DNA of 64,000 nt from CAIWHR01 sp035541655 (GCA_035541655.1 DATKMY010000147.1:4185-68184); one strand, 5' to 3'; numbered from the stretch's first letter, positions 1 to 9,298 are shown. The notes: generated by a model not told the origin, from the sequence alone. Translations and numbers: made by a program.

Positions 1-2
1 TC

Positions 3-1007
3 GATTGGGCGGGATCGACGGCCGAGAGCCAAGCGGTCGCGATCGAGCTCGCGGGTGTGTCGTATTGCGTCTGGTGGTCGTCGTACGACATGGCCGAAGG
101 CCTCGCGCGCTGCCTCGAGCTCCGCGATTTCGTCGACGATGCCGTGCCCATGCCGGTCGCCGCACGCTTCTGGGACGCGACCGGAAAGCTCGCGCTGTAT
201 TCGTTCAGGCGCGAAGGTTACGACGCGGCGGTGCGCGCCGCGCGGCTGCATCGCGAACTCGGCAACGACCAGCGCTGCTTCGACGCGCTGATCTTCGCCA
301 CGGTGCAGGGAGCGCGCTTCGCGACCGTCGCCGAGATGGAAGGCTGGATCGCCGAGGCGGCGCAGCTCGAGCGTCCGGAGTGGCCCGCACGCCAGCGGGC
401 AAGCCTCCAGTTCGCCCGCTGCTGGTGGTTCGCGCGCCAAGGCCGCCTCGAAGACGCGCTCGCCGCCGCGCAGCGCCAGTTCGCGATCTGTCGCGACGGC
501 GACGCCGAGGTGGCGGCGCAGTTCTCCGTCTCCAACATAACGATCATGGAATTGCTGCTGGGGCGCTGGGAGGATGCGCTCGCCCACGCGCGCGCGGCGA
601 TCGAGCGGCTGCATGCGCTCGGTGCCGATGCCGGCGCCGGTCACCTCTATCAGAACGAGATGATCGCGCACATGATGCTGGGGCGCCTCGACGAGGCGTG
701 GGTGGCGGCCCGGAGCGCCTATCCGCGTCTGCTGGGCGAGGGCGACGAATACCGGATGCTGCTCTCGCTCGCGCTGCTCAACGCGCGCGAAGGACGGCTC
801 GACGTCGCGACGCGCATCGTCGGCTTCGACAGCGCGCTCGGCGAACGGATCGGCGACGCCGTGAATATCTTCGGAGCGATGTATCGCAACGAGCTCGATC
901 CGCTGCTCGCGCGCCTCTCCCCGGACGAGCGTGCACAGCTCGCAGCCGAGGGCGCGGCGCTCAGCGACGAGGACGTGTTCAGGCTCGCGTACGGCGACGA
1001 GCTCTAG
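3..1007 (+). CDS. C-terminal part of an ATPase/TPR-type transcriptional regulator (5' end outside window)
   Basis: The reading frame is open from the window edge to the TAG at 1007, so the N-terminus is missing. The visible 334 residues are almost all alpha-helical. They show repeated Trp/Ala/Leu-rich helix pairs typical of the tetratricopeptide-like tail of winged-helix or LuxR-type 'predicted ATPase' regulators, and they end with a short acidic tail. Neither the DNA-binding domain nor the nucleotide-binding domain lies in the window, so the regulator class is inferred from the tail alone. It converges on anmK, and an inverted repeat lies between the two genes. It could instead be another TPR protein. 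Confidence 0.5.
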   Translation, partial: DWAGSTAESQAVAIELAGVSYCVWWSSYDMAEGLARCLELRDFVDDAVPMPVAARFWDATGKLALYSFRREGYDAAVRAARLHRELGNDQRCFDALIFATVQGARFATVAEMEGWIAEAAQLERPEWPARQRASLQFARCWWFARQGRLEDALAAAQRQFAICRDGDAEVAAQFSVSNITIMELLLGRWEDALAHARAAIERLHALGADAGAGHLYQNEMIAHMMLGRLDEAWVAARSAYPRLLGEGDEYRMLLSLALLNAREGRLDVATRIVGFDSALGERIGDAVNIFGAMYRNELDPLLARLSPDERAQLAAEGAALSDEDVFRLAYGDEL

Positions 1008-1037
1008 CAGCCGACGAGATGTCGGGTACGACAGGCA

Positions 1038-1099
1038 GCGCATGGCGTAAGCCGAAGGGCGCCCGGTTTTCGTGAAGCCCGGAGGCTTACGCCATGCGC
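1038..1099. repeat. 16-bp perfect inverted repeat between convergent genes
   Basis: GCGCATGGCGTAAGCC (1038-1053) is exactly repeated in inverse as GGCTTACGCCATGCGC (1084-1099), with a 30-base loop. It sits between the ends of two convergent genes, so the transcript of either strand can fold it. There is no T-run, so it is not a classic terminator. The form resembles a REP/BIME-type palindromic unit or a bidirectional 3'-end stem. I did not spot a second copy in this window. Confidence 0.6.
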
Positions 1100-1144
1100 G
1101 GGCCCTACGGACCCGCGCGGCAACCCGTCGCCTCGAACCCTCGT

Positions 1145-2245
1145 TCAGCGCGGATAGATCGCGCCGAGCACCCGCAGTCCCCGCGCTCCGGTGACCTCGG
1201 GCAGATTCCCGGGACGATGCGCGAGCGCCTCGCGCGCGAGCCAGGCGAACGCGAGCGCTTCGACGTGCTCGACGGCAACCCCCAGTGCCGCTGTCGTGCG
1301 GACAGCACGTGGCGCGAGCTCGCGCCCCAGCGCTTCCATCAGGGCGGCGTTCTTCGCACCGCCGCCGCAGACGAGCATCTCGGTCGCCTGCACGCAATGC
1401 GTGCGGATCGCGTCGGCGATCGCCCGCGCCGTCAATGCAACGAGCGTCGCCTGTACGTCGGCAGGCGCGATCGCGCGTCCGCCGAGCCTCGCATCCAGCC
1501 ACCCGGCGTTGAAAAGGTCGCGACCGGTGCTCTTCGGCGGATTGCGCGCGAAATAGGGTTCGGCGAGGAGAGCCGCGAGCAGCGCCTCGTCGATCCTCCC
1601 CGATCGCGACCACGCGCCGTCGCGATCAAACGACGCCTTTCGGTGCCGCTCGTGCCACAGATCGAGGAGCGCGTTGCCGGGGCCCGTGTCGAAGCCGCGA
1701 ACCGGCCCCTGCGGCGGAAGATCGGTGACGTTGGCGATGCCGCCAAGGTTGACCACGACGCGGTGCGCGCGGCTCCTGAACAGCGCCGCATGGAACGCAG
1801 GGACCAACGGCGCGCCTTGGCCGCCCGCCGCCACGTCGCGACTGCGGAAATCGGCGACGACGGTCACTCCGGCTCGCTCGGCAACCCGCGCGGGATTGTT
1901 GAGCTGCAGCGTCCAGCCCTCGTCCGGGCGATGCCTGACGGTCTGACCGTGAACGCCGGCGGCAATCACGTCGTCGGCGTCAAGGCCGGCTTCGGCCAGC
2001 GCGGCGAGGATCCCCGTCGCATAGACGTCGGCGAGCGCGCAGGCGGCGCGTGCGGAGCGCGCAAGCTCGTCGCTCGTGGCGCGCTGGAGCGCGAGGAGCT
2101 CGGTGCGCAGCTCCGGCGCGAAGGGAATGTGGGCGGCTACGAGCACGCGGCACGTGCCGCCAGCCGTCGGCGCGAAATCCGCGATCACCGCATCCACGCC
2201 GTCGAGGCTCGTCCCCGACATCACGCCCGCAACGATTTGGCGCAT
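1145..2245 (-). CDS. anmK: anhydro-N-acetylmuramic acid kinase
   Basis: This 366-residue cytosolic enzyme phosphorylates and opens 1,6-anhydro-MurNAc recovered from cell-wall turnover, giving MurNAc-6-phosphate. The N-terminus has the family nucleotide-binding motif GVMSGTSLDGVD. GFDTGPGNALLD lies about two thirds along, and a Gly-rich GGGAKN segment is near the C-terminus. The ATG at 2245 was chosen because the signature follows directly; an upstream in-frame extension reads as antisense to the preceding gene. It lies 20 bases behind an M23 peptidase gene on the same strand, a sensible pairing of murein cleavage and murein recycling. Confidence 0.93.
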   Translation of the reverse strand: MRQIVAGVMSGTSLDGVDAVIADFAPTAGGTCRVLVAAHIPFAPELRTELLALQRATSDELARSARAACALADVYATGILAALAEAGLDADDVIAAGVHGQTVRHRPDEGWTLQLNNPARVAERAGVTVVADFRSRDVAAGGQGAPLVPAFHAALFRSRAHRVVVNLGGIANVTDLPPQGPVRGFDTGPGNALLDLWHERHRKASFDRDGAWSRSGRIDEALLAALLAEPYFARNPPKSTGRDLFNAGWLDARLGGRAIAPADVQATLVALTARAIADAIRTHCVQATEMLVCGGGAKNAALMEALGRELAPRAVRTTAALGVAVEHVEALAFAWLAREALAHRPGNLPEVTGARGLRVLGAIYPR

Positions 2246-2265
2246 CGGGCGCCCGCGCGGCAGAC

Positions 2266-3609
2266 CTACTCGCCGCCGGCGACGAGCGTTCCTGCGATCT
2301 CCCGCGCCAGCGTGAGCTGCGCCGCGGCCGGAACGATGGTCTCGGCGAACGCGGCCTTCTGCGTCGAGGGCAGCGGGTCGCCGTTCGGCAGCGCGACGGT
2401 GAGCGGATTGCGCTGCTCGCCGTTCACGCGGAATTCGTAGTGCAGGTGCGGCCCCGTCGCCCATCCGGTCATCCCGACGTAGCCGATGACGTCGCCCTGC
2501 ATCACCCGCGCGCCCTTCTTCACCTGCGGCGCAAAGCGCGACAGATGCGCGTAGAGCGTCGAGAACGCGCCGCGATGCTGGAGCTCGATCACGTTCCCGT
2601 ATCCGTTCTGGGTGCCGGCGAAGACGACCCGGGCATCGGCCGTCGCGCGTACCGGCGTGCCGGTCGGCGCGGCATAGTCGACGCCCTTATGCGCCCGCCA
2701 CGTGAGCAGGATCGGATTAAAGCGCGCGACCGTGAACCCGGAGGTAACGCGCGAGAGCTCCATCGGCGTGCGCAGGAAGGCCTTCTTGAGCGGCGCGCCG
2801 TCCTCGGCGTAGTAATTCTCGGTGCCGTCGTCCGATCGCCAGAGGAACGCGCGCAAGGTCCTGCCGCGATTCTCGAATTCGGCAGCGATGATGCGCCCGG
2901 GACTGACGGCCTCGCCGTCGACATAGCGCATTTCGTACACGACGGTGAAGCGGTCGCCGCGGCGCAGATCCTGGAGGAAGTCGATGTCGCCCCCGAAGAC
3001 ATCGGCGAGCTGCATCGTCACGAGGTCCGGAAGCGCGACCGAGTCCGCCGCGGCGAACAGCGACGACGTGATCTCGGCCGTTGCCATCTTCCACCGGATC
3101 TCTGTCGGTGCCGGCCCGGTCGTGGCAACGAGGCGCTCACCGTCGCGCGAGACCGCAAGCCGGTCGCCCTCGGCAGTGACGACGTGCAGCGAAATCAGTC
3201 GCCCGTCGGCATCGGTCTCGACGTTCAAGCCCTTGCCGGGCCGCAGCCGGTAGAGCGTCTTCGCGGCCGCGTTGGTCCGCAGGAACTCGAGCGCCATGGC
3301 GTCCTCGACGCCGAGCCGCGCGAGCGCGCTGCCGATCGTGTCGCCACGGCGAATCCGGTCGTAGTGCCAGTATCCGCCTGTCGGATTGCCTTCGACGACG
3401 GCCACCGACGGCAGTGGAAGTTCGAGGCGGACGGCCTGGGTGGGCACCGTCTCGAGGGTCGTTCCCGGGACCAGGCCGAAGGCGGCCACGCCCGACAGTC
3501 CGAACAAGAGCGCGATGGCGACCCAGTAGCCGAGCGCAGAAGAGCCCACGCTGCGGGCAGCGGCGCTCGCTTCCCTCTGCGCTAGAATCTCGTGGTCGGG
3601 CGCGCTCAT
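2266..3609 (-). CDS. M23-family murein DD-endopeptidase, membrane anchored
   Basis: A 447-residue protein with one N-terminal membrane segment (about residues 26-48). A LysM/OapA-like region follows (about 80-130, containing RRGDTIGSALARLG), then a C-terminal peptidase M23 (LytM) domain. The zinc motif is intact: HxxxD as HKGVDY (His307, Asp311) and HLHYEF from residue 388. Family members such as MepM cut peptide cross-links in periplasmic peptidoglycan. It is the first gene of a pair with anmK and is divergent from tyrS, with about 200 bases between the starts that must hold both promoters. Confidence 0.9.
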   Translation of the reverse strand: MSAPDHEILAQREASAAARSVGSSALGYWVAIALLFGLSGVAAFGLVPGTTLETVPTQAVRLELPLPSVAVVEGNPTGGYWHYDRIRRGDTIGSALARLGVEDAMALEFLRTNAAAKTLYRLRPGKGLNVETDADGRLISLHVVTAEGDRLAVSRDGERLVATTGPAPTEIRWKMATAEITSSLFAAADSVALPDLVTMQLADVFGGDIDFLQDLRRGDRFTVVYEMRYVDGEAVSPGRIIAAEFENRGRTLRAFLWRSDDGTENYYAEDGAPLKKAFLRTPMELSRVTSGFTVARFNPILLTWRAHKGVDYAAPTGTPVRATADARVVFAGTQNGYGNVIELQHRGAFSTLYAHLSRFAPQVKKGARVMQGDVIGYVGMTGWATGPHLHYEFRVNGEQRNPLTVALPNGDPLPSTQKAAFAETIVPAAAQLTLAREIAGTLVAGGE

Positions 3610-3815
3610 CGTCTCGGGGATCGCGGGCAGGATTGGATTGGTATCCGAGGGTGGTTTTCGCCCGGCGGGCTTGGCATTGTACCAAGTCCTGCGGGAAGCA
3701 AGCAGGTATCCTACAAGCGGCCGAGCGACGCCCGTTTTCGCGCCTTTTCGACCGTTATCGACTCCGCGAAGGCCCTTCGCCCGGCCTAACCCACCCCCAG
3801 GAGCTTGAAGGGCGC

Positions 3816-5018
3816 ATGGCCCCCGATATCGAACACCAGCTTGCGGTCTTCCAGCGAGGCTCGGACGAGTTGTTGATCGCCTCCGAGCTCGTCCAGAAGC
3901 TCGGCCGGGGCAAGCCGCTCCGGGTGAAGGAGGGGTTCGACCCGACGCGCCCGGACCTCCACCTCGGCCACACGGTCCAGTTCAACAAGCTTCGCCAGCT
4001 CCAGGACCTCGGCCATCACGTCATTTTCGTGATCGGCGACTTCACGGGGATGATCGGCGACCCGACGGGGCGCAACCTCACGCGCCCGCCGCTCTCGCGC
4101 GAGGAACTCGAGGCCAACGCGAAGACGTACACCGACCAGGCGTTCCTGATCCTCGACCGCGAGCGGACCGAGATCGCCTTCAACTCGGCATGGCTATCGC
4201 CGCTCGGCGCCGACGGGATGATCAAGCTCGCGGCGAAGTACACGGTCGCGCGGATGCTCGAGCGCGACGATTTCGCGAAACGCTACCAGAAGGGACTGCC
4301 GATCGCGATCCACGAGTTCCTCTACCCGCTCGCACAAGGCTACGACTCCGTCGCGCTTCAGGCCGACATCGAGCTCGGCGGCACCGACCAGAAGTTCAAC
4401 CTGCTCGTCGGCCGCGAGCTGCAGCGCCACTACGGCCAGGAGCCGCAGTGCATCCTGACGCTGCCGCTGCTCGAGGGGCTCGACGGCGTCAACAAGATGT
4501 CGAAGTCGCTCGACAACTACGTCGGCATCACCGAGCCGCCGAACGAGATGTTCGGCAAGCTGATGTCGATTTCCGACGAGCTGATGTGGCGCTACTACGA
4601 GCTGCTGTCGTTTCGCCCGGAGAGCGACATTGCAAAGCTCCGCCGCGAGTGTCTCGACGGCCGCAACCCGCGCGACGCGAAAGTCGCGCTCGCGCTGGAG
4701 ATCGTTGCGCGCTTCCATGGAGGCGCTGCCGCCGATCGCGCGCTCGCGGAGTTCGAGGCGAGGTTCCGCCAGGGCGTGCTGCCGGAGGACATGCCGGAGG
4801 TGACGCTCGCGACGAGCGGAGCGGGCCTCCAGATCGCACAGCTCGCCAAGCGCGCTGGACTCGTCGAATCGACGTCCGAGGCGCTGCGCCTCATCGCCCA
4901 GCGCGGCCTGAAGGTCGACGGTGACGTCGTGTCGGACAAGGCGATCGCGATTCCCGCCGGCCGCACGGTCGTCGTGCAGGCCGGCAAGCGGAGGTTCGCG
5001 CGCGTAACGCTGACCTGA
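3816..5018 (+). CDS. tyrS: tyrosyl-tRNA synthetase
   Basis: A 400-residue class I aminoacyl-tRNA synthetase charging tRNA-Tyr. The HIGH-type motif is HLGH at residues 49-52 and KMSKS is at 227-231. The Tyr-binding region (QGYDSVALQADIELGGTDQ) is in place, and an S4 RNA-binding domain forms the last 60 residues. The start ATG at 3816 gives the standard N-terminus; the longer open frame upstream crosses the divergent promoter region. Length and layout match the long (TyrRZ-like) bacterial form. Confidence 0.97.
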   Translation: MAPDIEHQLAVFQRGSDELLIASELVQKLGRGKPLRVKEGFDPTRPDLHLGHTVQFNKLRQLQDLGHHVIFVIGDFTGMIGDPTGRNLTRPPLSREELEANAKTYTDQAFLILDRERTEIAFNSAWLSPLGADGMIKLAAKYTVARMLERDDFAKRYQKGLPIAIHEFLYPLAQGYDSVALQADIELGGTDQKFNLLVGRELQRHYGQEPQCILTLPLLEGLDGVNKMSKSLDNYVGITEPPNEMFGKLMSISDELMWRYYELLSFRPESDIAKLRRECLDGRNPRDAKVALALEIVARFHGGAAADRALAEFEARFRQGVLPEDMPEVTLATSGAGLQIAQLAKRAGLVESTSEALRLIAQRGLKVDGDVVSDKAIAIPAGRTVVVQAGKRRFARVTLT

Positions 5019-5068
5019 GCGGACTCGAGTCGGTCCTCGGCGAGGCGCCTGTGCCGCCGCGGTCCGGA

Positions 5069-6790
5069 CTACGCCATACCGGGGTTTCCCGCCATGCCGT
5101 CGACTTTCGGCAGGTTCAGCGTAAGCGGGGCGATCGTTTTCCTGGCTTTGAGGTAGCGTGCGATCACGTCCCAGATTGGCTCTCCGCCGGCCGCTTTCGC
5201 CTCCTCCGACACCGGCGCCCAGCCGGCAACCCTGTACGTCTTGCCCGGCTCGATCGGCTTGCCGCGCAAGCTCATCGCGGAAATGCGCCGTCCCATCGCG
5301 GCATTCGGCGCGATCGCGTACGAGAGTCCGCCGACCCGGACCATGTCGCCGCCCTGCTGGTAGTACGGATCCGGGTTGAAGAGATTGTCGGCGACGTCTT
5401 CGAGAATCGTCTTGATCGTCTCGCCGGTGAGCTCGTTGACCGTCGTGTACGGATAGGTGATCGCCGTCTGGTCCATCAGGTGCTCGAAGGTGATCGCCTG
5501 CCCCGGAAGCAGCGTCGTCCCCCAGCGGAAGCCGGGCGAGAGCGCGATCTCCGCGTTCTTCTCGGCCATCAGGCCGTCGAGGATCAACTGATCGGCGGTG
5601 CCGTTGAAATTGCCGCGGCGGTAGAGCAGCCCTTCGGTGACCGCGAGCTTTTCGTCGAGCTTTGCCGCAAACGGCGCGCGATGGCGCGCGATCAGCGCAG
5701 CCATGTGCTCGTCGGCCGGGAGCAGCGCGCTGTAGACCGGCAGCAGGCGATATCGGTAATCGACGACGCGGCCGCCCTTGACGTCGAGATCGAGCACCGC
5801 GAGAAACTTGCCGTTGCTGCCGGCGTTCGTGACGAGCGTCTTGCCGCCGGCGTTGGCGACAATCGTCGGCTGCGGCACGCCATCATGCGTATGCCCGCCG
5901 AGGATCGCGTCGATCCCGCGCACGCGGGTGGCGAGCTTCAGATCGACGTCCATCCCGTTGTGCGAGAGCAGCACGACCGCCTGCGCGCCCTTGCTCCGAG
6001 CTTCGTCGACGATCCTTTGCAACGCCTCGTCCTGAATCCCGAACGTCCAGTCCGCGACGAAATAGCGTGGATTGGCGATCGGCGTGTACGGGAACGCCTG
6101 GCCGATGATTGCCACCGGAACGCCGTTGACCGTCCTGATCACATACGGCGTGAATACCGGATCGCCGAAGTCCGCGGTCTTCACGTTCTGCGCCAAGAAA
6201 TCGATGCGCCCGGCGAAATCCTTGTCGACGACCTCCTTCACGCGATCGGCGCCGAAGGTGAACTCCCAGTGCGCGGTCATCACGTCGACGCCCAGCGCCT
6301 GCTGTGCGTCGATCATGTCCTGGCCCTTCGTCCAGAGCGCCGTCGCGGATCCCTGCCACGTGTCGCCGCCGTCGAGCAGAAGCGCGCCGGGTCGCGCCGC
6401 GCGGAGCCTTTTCACGAGCGTCGCGAGATGCGCGAAGCCGCCGAGCTCGCCGTAGGCGCGCGCCGCCGCGACGAAGTCGAGATAGGTGAAGGCGTGCGCC
6501 TCGCGGGTCCCGGCGCGGATTCCGAAATGCTTCAGCAGCGCTTCTCCGACGAGATGCGGCGGATGGCCAGCCGCGGAGCCCACGCCGAGATTGACGTTCG
6601 GCTCGCGGAAGCGAATCGGGTTCAACTGCGCGTGGCAGTCGGTGAAGTGCAGCAGGCTTACGTTGCCGAAGCGCTCGATGGCGTCGTAGAACGCGCCTCC
6701 CGCGGAGAGATCGAGCGCCGCTTTCGCGCCGACCGGCAGACCCGCGGCCGCTGCCGCGGCGATCGCGTGGAGGAATTCGCGACGATTCAC
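5069..6790 (-). CDS. soxB: thiosulfohydrolase SoxB
   Basis: A 573-residue periplasmic dimanganese enzyme that hydrolyses the terminal sulfone from SoxY-bound thiosulfate, releasing sulfate. The N-terminus carries a Tat-type signal (NRREFLHAIAA). The calcineurin-like metal motifs are present (HFTDCHAQLNP, LLDGGDTWQGS, LLSHNGMD, LGGHTHDG), followed by the 5'-nucleotidase C-terminal domain. The start is GTG at 6790, the only start codon that leaves the Tat motif at the very N-terminus. It is the last gene of the sox operon and ends about 50 bases from convergent tyrS. Confidence 0.96.
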   Translation of the reverse strand: MNRREFLHAIAAAAAAGLPVGAKAALDLSAGGAFYDAIERFGNVSLLHFTDCHAQLNPIRFREPNVNLGVGSAAGHPPHLVGEALLKHFGIRAGTREAHAFTYLDFVAAARAYGELGGFAHLATLVKRLRAARPGALLLDGGDTWQGSATALWTKGQDMIDAQQALGVDVMTAHWEFTFGADRVKEVVDKDFAGRIDFLAQNVKTADFGDPVFTPYVIRTVNGVPVAIIGQAFPYTPIANPRYFVADWTFGIQDEALQRIVDEARSKGAQAVVLLSHNGMDVDLKLATRVRGIDAILGGHTHDGVPQPTIVANAGGKTLVTNAGSNGKFLAVLDLDVKGGRVVDYRYRLLPVYSALLPADEHMAALIARHRAPFAAKLDEKLAVTEGLLYRRGNFNGTADQLILDGLMAEKNAEIALSPGFRWGTTLLPGQAITFEHLMDQTAITYPYTTVNELTGETIKTILEDVADNLFNPDPYYQQGGDMVRVGGLSYAIAPNAAMGRRISAMSLRGKPIEPGKTYRVAGWAPVSEEAKAAGGEPIWDVIARYLKARKTIAPLTLNLPKVDGMAGNPGMA

Positions 6791-6846
6791 CGCGGGGCCG
6801 TGGAATCCGTGCTGCGAGCCCGATCGACCAAACCGTCTCTTTCGCG

Positions 6847-7479
6847 CTACCTGTTGACCGGCGACGCCGGGTCCATCAGGAGCGCGACGACGTCCGCGAT
6901 CTGCTTCTCGGTCAGGATCCCCTTGTGGCCGAAGCGCGGCATGTTCGTGCACGCGGCGTACGCCTCGGCGTTGTAGATCTTGCCGTACGTGTACTTGCGC
7001 ATCTCGTCGGTATACCCGCGCTGCTTTCCGAACTGATAGAGGCTGGGACCGATCGTGCCGAACGCGAGCTCCTCCGGCGCGAGCTGATGGCATGCGTAAC
7101 AGTTGGCGCCAACGGGGCCTTTCGGGTCGTCCGAATACTGCATCCCGCGCCCTTCCTGTGCGATCTTTTCGCCGTTCTTCCAGTCGCCGACCAGCTTGCC
7201 GTCGGCAGGCCACTCGATCGTCGCGAGGTTCGCCTTTTCGATACGCTCGGCGACGTCCTTCGGCACCTGCTTGCCCGAGTACTCGCTGCAAATCCTCTGC
7301 GTCTCGTCCTGGTCGAGGCGGTCGAGCTTCGCCTGTCCTTGCTCGCGAAACGACGACTTCATCATTGCGGCGGCTTTCGCGCTCGTCTCGGCGTCGCTCG
7401 GTGCCGTGGCGCAGCCGAAGAGGATCGCCGGCGCGGCGCCCGCCGCGGCGAGGATCGATATCAGGGTCGCTCGGCGCAT
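6847..7479 (-). CDS. soxX: SoxX, monoheme c-type cytochrome of SoxXA
   Basis: A 210-residue exported cytochrome, partner of SoxA in the complex that couples thiosulfate to SoxYZ. One heme site is visible, CYACH (Cys127, Cys130, His131), with the conserved downstream segment ACTNMPRFGHKG supplying the distal Met ligand. The last residues SPVNR are typical of the family. The N-terminal hydrophobic stretch ends in LFGC (Cys23), which could be a lipobox, so the protein may be lipid-anchored. A long extension precedes the heme domain. The ATG at 7479 follows a strong GGAGGGAG ribosome site. Confidence 0.93.
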   Translation of the reverse strand: MRRATLISILAAAGAAPAILFGCATAPSDAETSAKAAAMMKSSFREQGQAKLDRLDQDETQRICSEYSGKQVPKDVAERIEKANLATIEWPADGKLVGDWKNGEKIAQEGRGMQYSDDPKGPVGANCYACHQLAPEELAFGTIGPSLYQFGKQRGYTDEMRKYTYGKIYNAEAYAACTNMPRFGHKGILTEKQIADVVALLMDPASPVNR

Positions 7480-7492
7480 CGTCTCCCTCCGT

Positions 7493-8308
7493 CTAGCGCT
7501 TGATCGCCGGCGCGTCGAAGGGCGCGCCGTTCGCGTTGCGGGCGAGAAACGTCGTGAGCGCAACGGACGCCTCCGACGCGAATATCAGCTCGGGGAAGCG
7601 CTGCTGGCGGAAGCAGTCGTTCAGCCGCCACTGGAACGTGCGCAGCTCGCCCTGCGACACCCGATAAGCAGGCCAGGTCGTGTACGCCTTTTGCGCGCCT
7701 TCCTTCGTCGTGAGGTTCGGCAGGTCCTGCAGGCGGATGCGCTTGCCGTCTTCGCCGTGACAGGTCGCGCACGCGAAGTCGTGCGTGCCGCCGCGAAAGT
7801 AGAAGATCTTCTCGCCGATCCGGTAGGCTTCCTGCTCCTTCGGATGGTCGAGCGGGACGTTCATCTTGATGCCCCGCGACTGCGACGTCACGTACGCGAC
7901 ATAGGCTTCCATGTCGGACTTGCGGTCCGGGCTGCCGAAGACCCCGCGCTTCGCGTCGGCTTCGCCGATCCCCTGGAGCGTGCCCATGCACCACACGATC
8001 CGCGATTCGAGATCCATCACCCGGTCGGCATCCGCGAAGTAGCGCGGAAGCTGCGCATACGCGCCCTTGACCACGCCCGCGCCGAGGCCGAGGTCGCACG
8101 CCTCGAGCGACGCGCTCTTGGGCCCGTGCTTCTGCTTCCAGAGGTCTTCGCCGCGCGCTTCCCAGAGCTCGGCGGGATTTCCGTCCTGCAGCGCTGCGCG
8201 GTACTTCGCGATCTCGTCGACGGCGCTGCCCTGGCCGAAAGCCGCACCCGCGGCGAGTGACAGCATGCGTAGCGCGGCCTGCGCGGCGCGCCGTTGATCG
8301 AATCGCAT
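7493..8308 (-). CDS. soxA: SoxA, single-heme-type subunit of SoxXA
   Basis: A 271-residue exported cytochrome that forms the thiosulfate-SoxY linkage with SoxX. Only one CxxCH is present (Cys180, Cys183, His184). In place of the first heme motif seen in diheme SoxA there are two single cysteines (Cys71 and Cys107), as in monoheme SoxA types. The active-site heme-ligand cysteine lies in WRLNDCFRQQRF (Cys232). The ATG at 8308 follows AGGAGGATC. It is 13 bases upstream of soxX, so the two subunits are translated together. Confidence 0.94.
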   Translation of the reverse strand: MRFDQRRAAQAALRMLSLAAGAAFGQGSAVDEIAKYRAALQDGNPAELWEARGEDLWKQKHGPKSASLEACDLGLGAGVVKGAYAQLPRYFADADRVMDLESRIVWCMGTLQGIGEADAKRGVFGSPDRKSDMEAYVAYVTSQSRGIKMNVPLDHPKEQEAYRIGEKIFYFRGGTHDFACATCHGEDGKRIRLQDLPNLTTKEGAQKAYTTWPAYRVSQGELRTFQWRLNDCFRQQRFPELIFASEASVALTTFLARNANGAPFDAPAIKR

Positions 8309-8404
8309 GGATCCTCCTAAATAGCTCGGGTGCGGCGACCGTCGCGAGCTCGCGCGCGGCACCGTTCCACCAGCGGGCCGAGGTGCCGTGCGTCGCGCGC
8401 CTCG

Positions 8405-8716
8405 CTATGCAATGACCGCTTCGTCGGTGCGCGTCTCGCCCCTGTTGTCGATCCATGTGATCTGGACCTTTTCACCCTTCGCGCCGCCTTTGAACTTGAA
8501 CGACAGGAATGGATTCTTCGATACCGCCGGACCCCATTCCGCGCTGAGCACGGTCTTTCCGTTCCAGGTCGCGGTGACGTTCTGAATGTGCCATGCGGGA
8601 ATCGTCTTTCCCTGCGCGTCCTTGCGCTGGCCGGTCTCCATCTCGTGGCTCATCAGCACCTTGACCTCGGTCGAGTCGCCGACGACGTTCGCCCGGATTT
8701 TCATCGGATCTGGCAT
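8405..8716 (-). CDS. soxZ: SoxZ, structural subunit of the SoxYZ carrier
   Basis: A 103-residue beta-sandwich protein with no signal peptide; SoxZ is normally exported with SoxY's Tat signal. It forms the heterodimer that presents the SoxY C-terminal cysteine to the other Sox enzymes. Recognisable family segments are the start KIRANVVGDSTEVKVLMSHEMETG, the central IPAWHI and the end WIDNRGET. It lies about 45 bases downstream of soxY. Confidence 0.96.
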   Translation of the reverse strand: MPDPMKIRANVVGDSTEVKVLMSHEMETGQRKDAQGKTIPAWHIQNVTATWNGKTVLSAEWGPAVSKNPFLSFKFKGGAKGEKVQITWIDNRGETRTDEAVIA

Positions 8717-8761
8717 TTCGTGCTCCTCGGTTGGCTCTGCTCGACGAAGGCGCTGCGCTGC

Positions 8762-9232
8762 CTAGCCCCCGCAGCCGCCGAGCGTGACCTTGATCTCCTT
8801 CACCGCGGCGTAGTACTTGCCGTCGGCTTTGACGAGCGCGTAGACGTTCGAGCTCTGGCCCATTTTGACCCGCGTGCTGATCGCCGGATCGGTCCCCGGC
8901 GGGATGTCGAATACCGCCGCCAGCATGTTGGGATTCTTCTCGATCAGGATCGCGATCGATTCGGTCTTCGGGATCGCGCTCGTGATTCCGATCGGAACCA
9001 CGGCGCCGTTCTCCGCGATGTCCGGCGTGTTGACGAACGCGACGTCCTTGCTCTGCGCCGGCGCGGAACCGCCCAGCGCCTTCATGGTCTCGTCGAGCGT
9101 CTTCGCTTCGAACGCCGCCTTGTTCCACTCGGCGAGCGCGTCGCCCGGCCGCAGCCAGCCCGCGGCAGCGACGAGCGAGAGCAGCGTCAGGCCCCCGCCT
9201 GTCTTGAGCACTTCCCTGCGCTTCGCATCCAT
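8762..9232 (-). CDS. soxY: SoxY, sulfur-carrying subunit of SoxYZ
   Basis: A 156-residue periplasmic carrier. The N-terminus is Tat-like (KRREVLKTGGGLTLLS). The protein ends in the swinging-arm motif KVTLGGCGG, whose cysteine holds thiosulfate-derived sulfur through the whole Sox cycle. The length fits the family. It is followed directly by soxZ in the operon. Confidence 0.97.
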   Translation of the reverse strand: MDAKRREVLKTGGGLTLLSLVAAAGWLRPGDALAEWNKAAFEAKTLDETMKALGGSAPAQSKDVAFVNTPDIAENGAVVPIGITSAIPKTESIAILIEKNPNMLAAVFDIPPGTDPAISTRVKMGQSSNVYALVKADGKYYAAVKEIKVTLGGCGG

Positions 9233-9298
9233 CGTCGGTCCTTTGCAAGTGAGGGGATAGATTGTATTACGCTGCGGCAGTTCCGAGCGAGATCGACC

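Noticed and set aside
5..1075. Arg/Ala-rich frame over the first gene
   Set aside because: It is the shifted frame of the regulator fragment; the amino-acid mix is typical of out-of-frame high-GC DNA.
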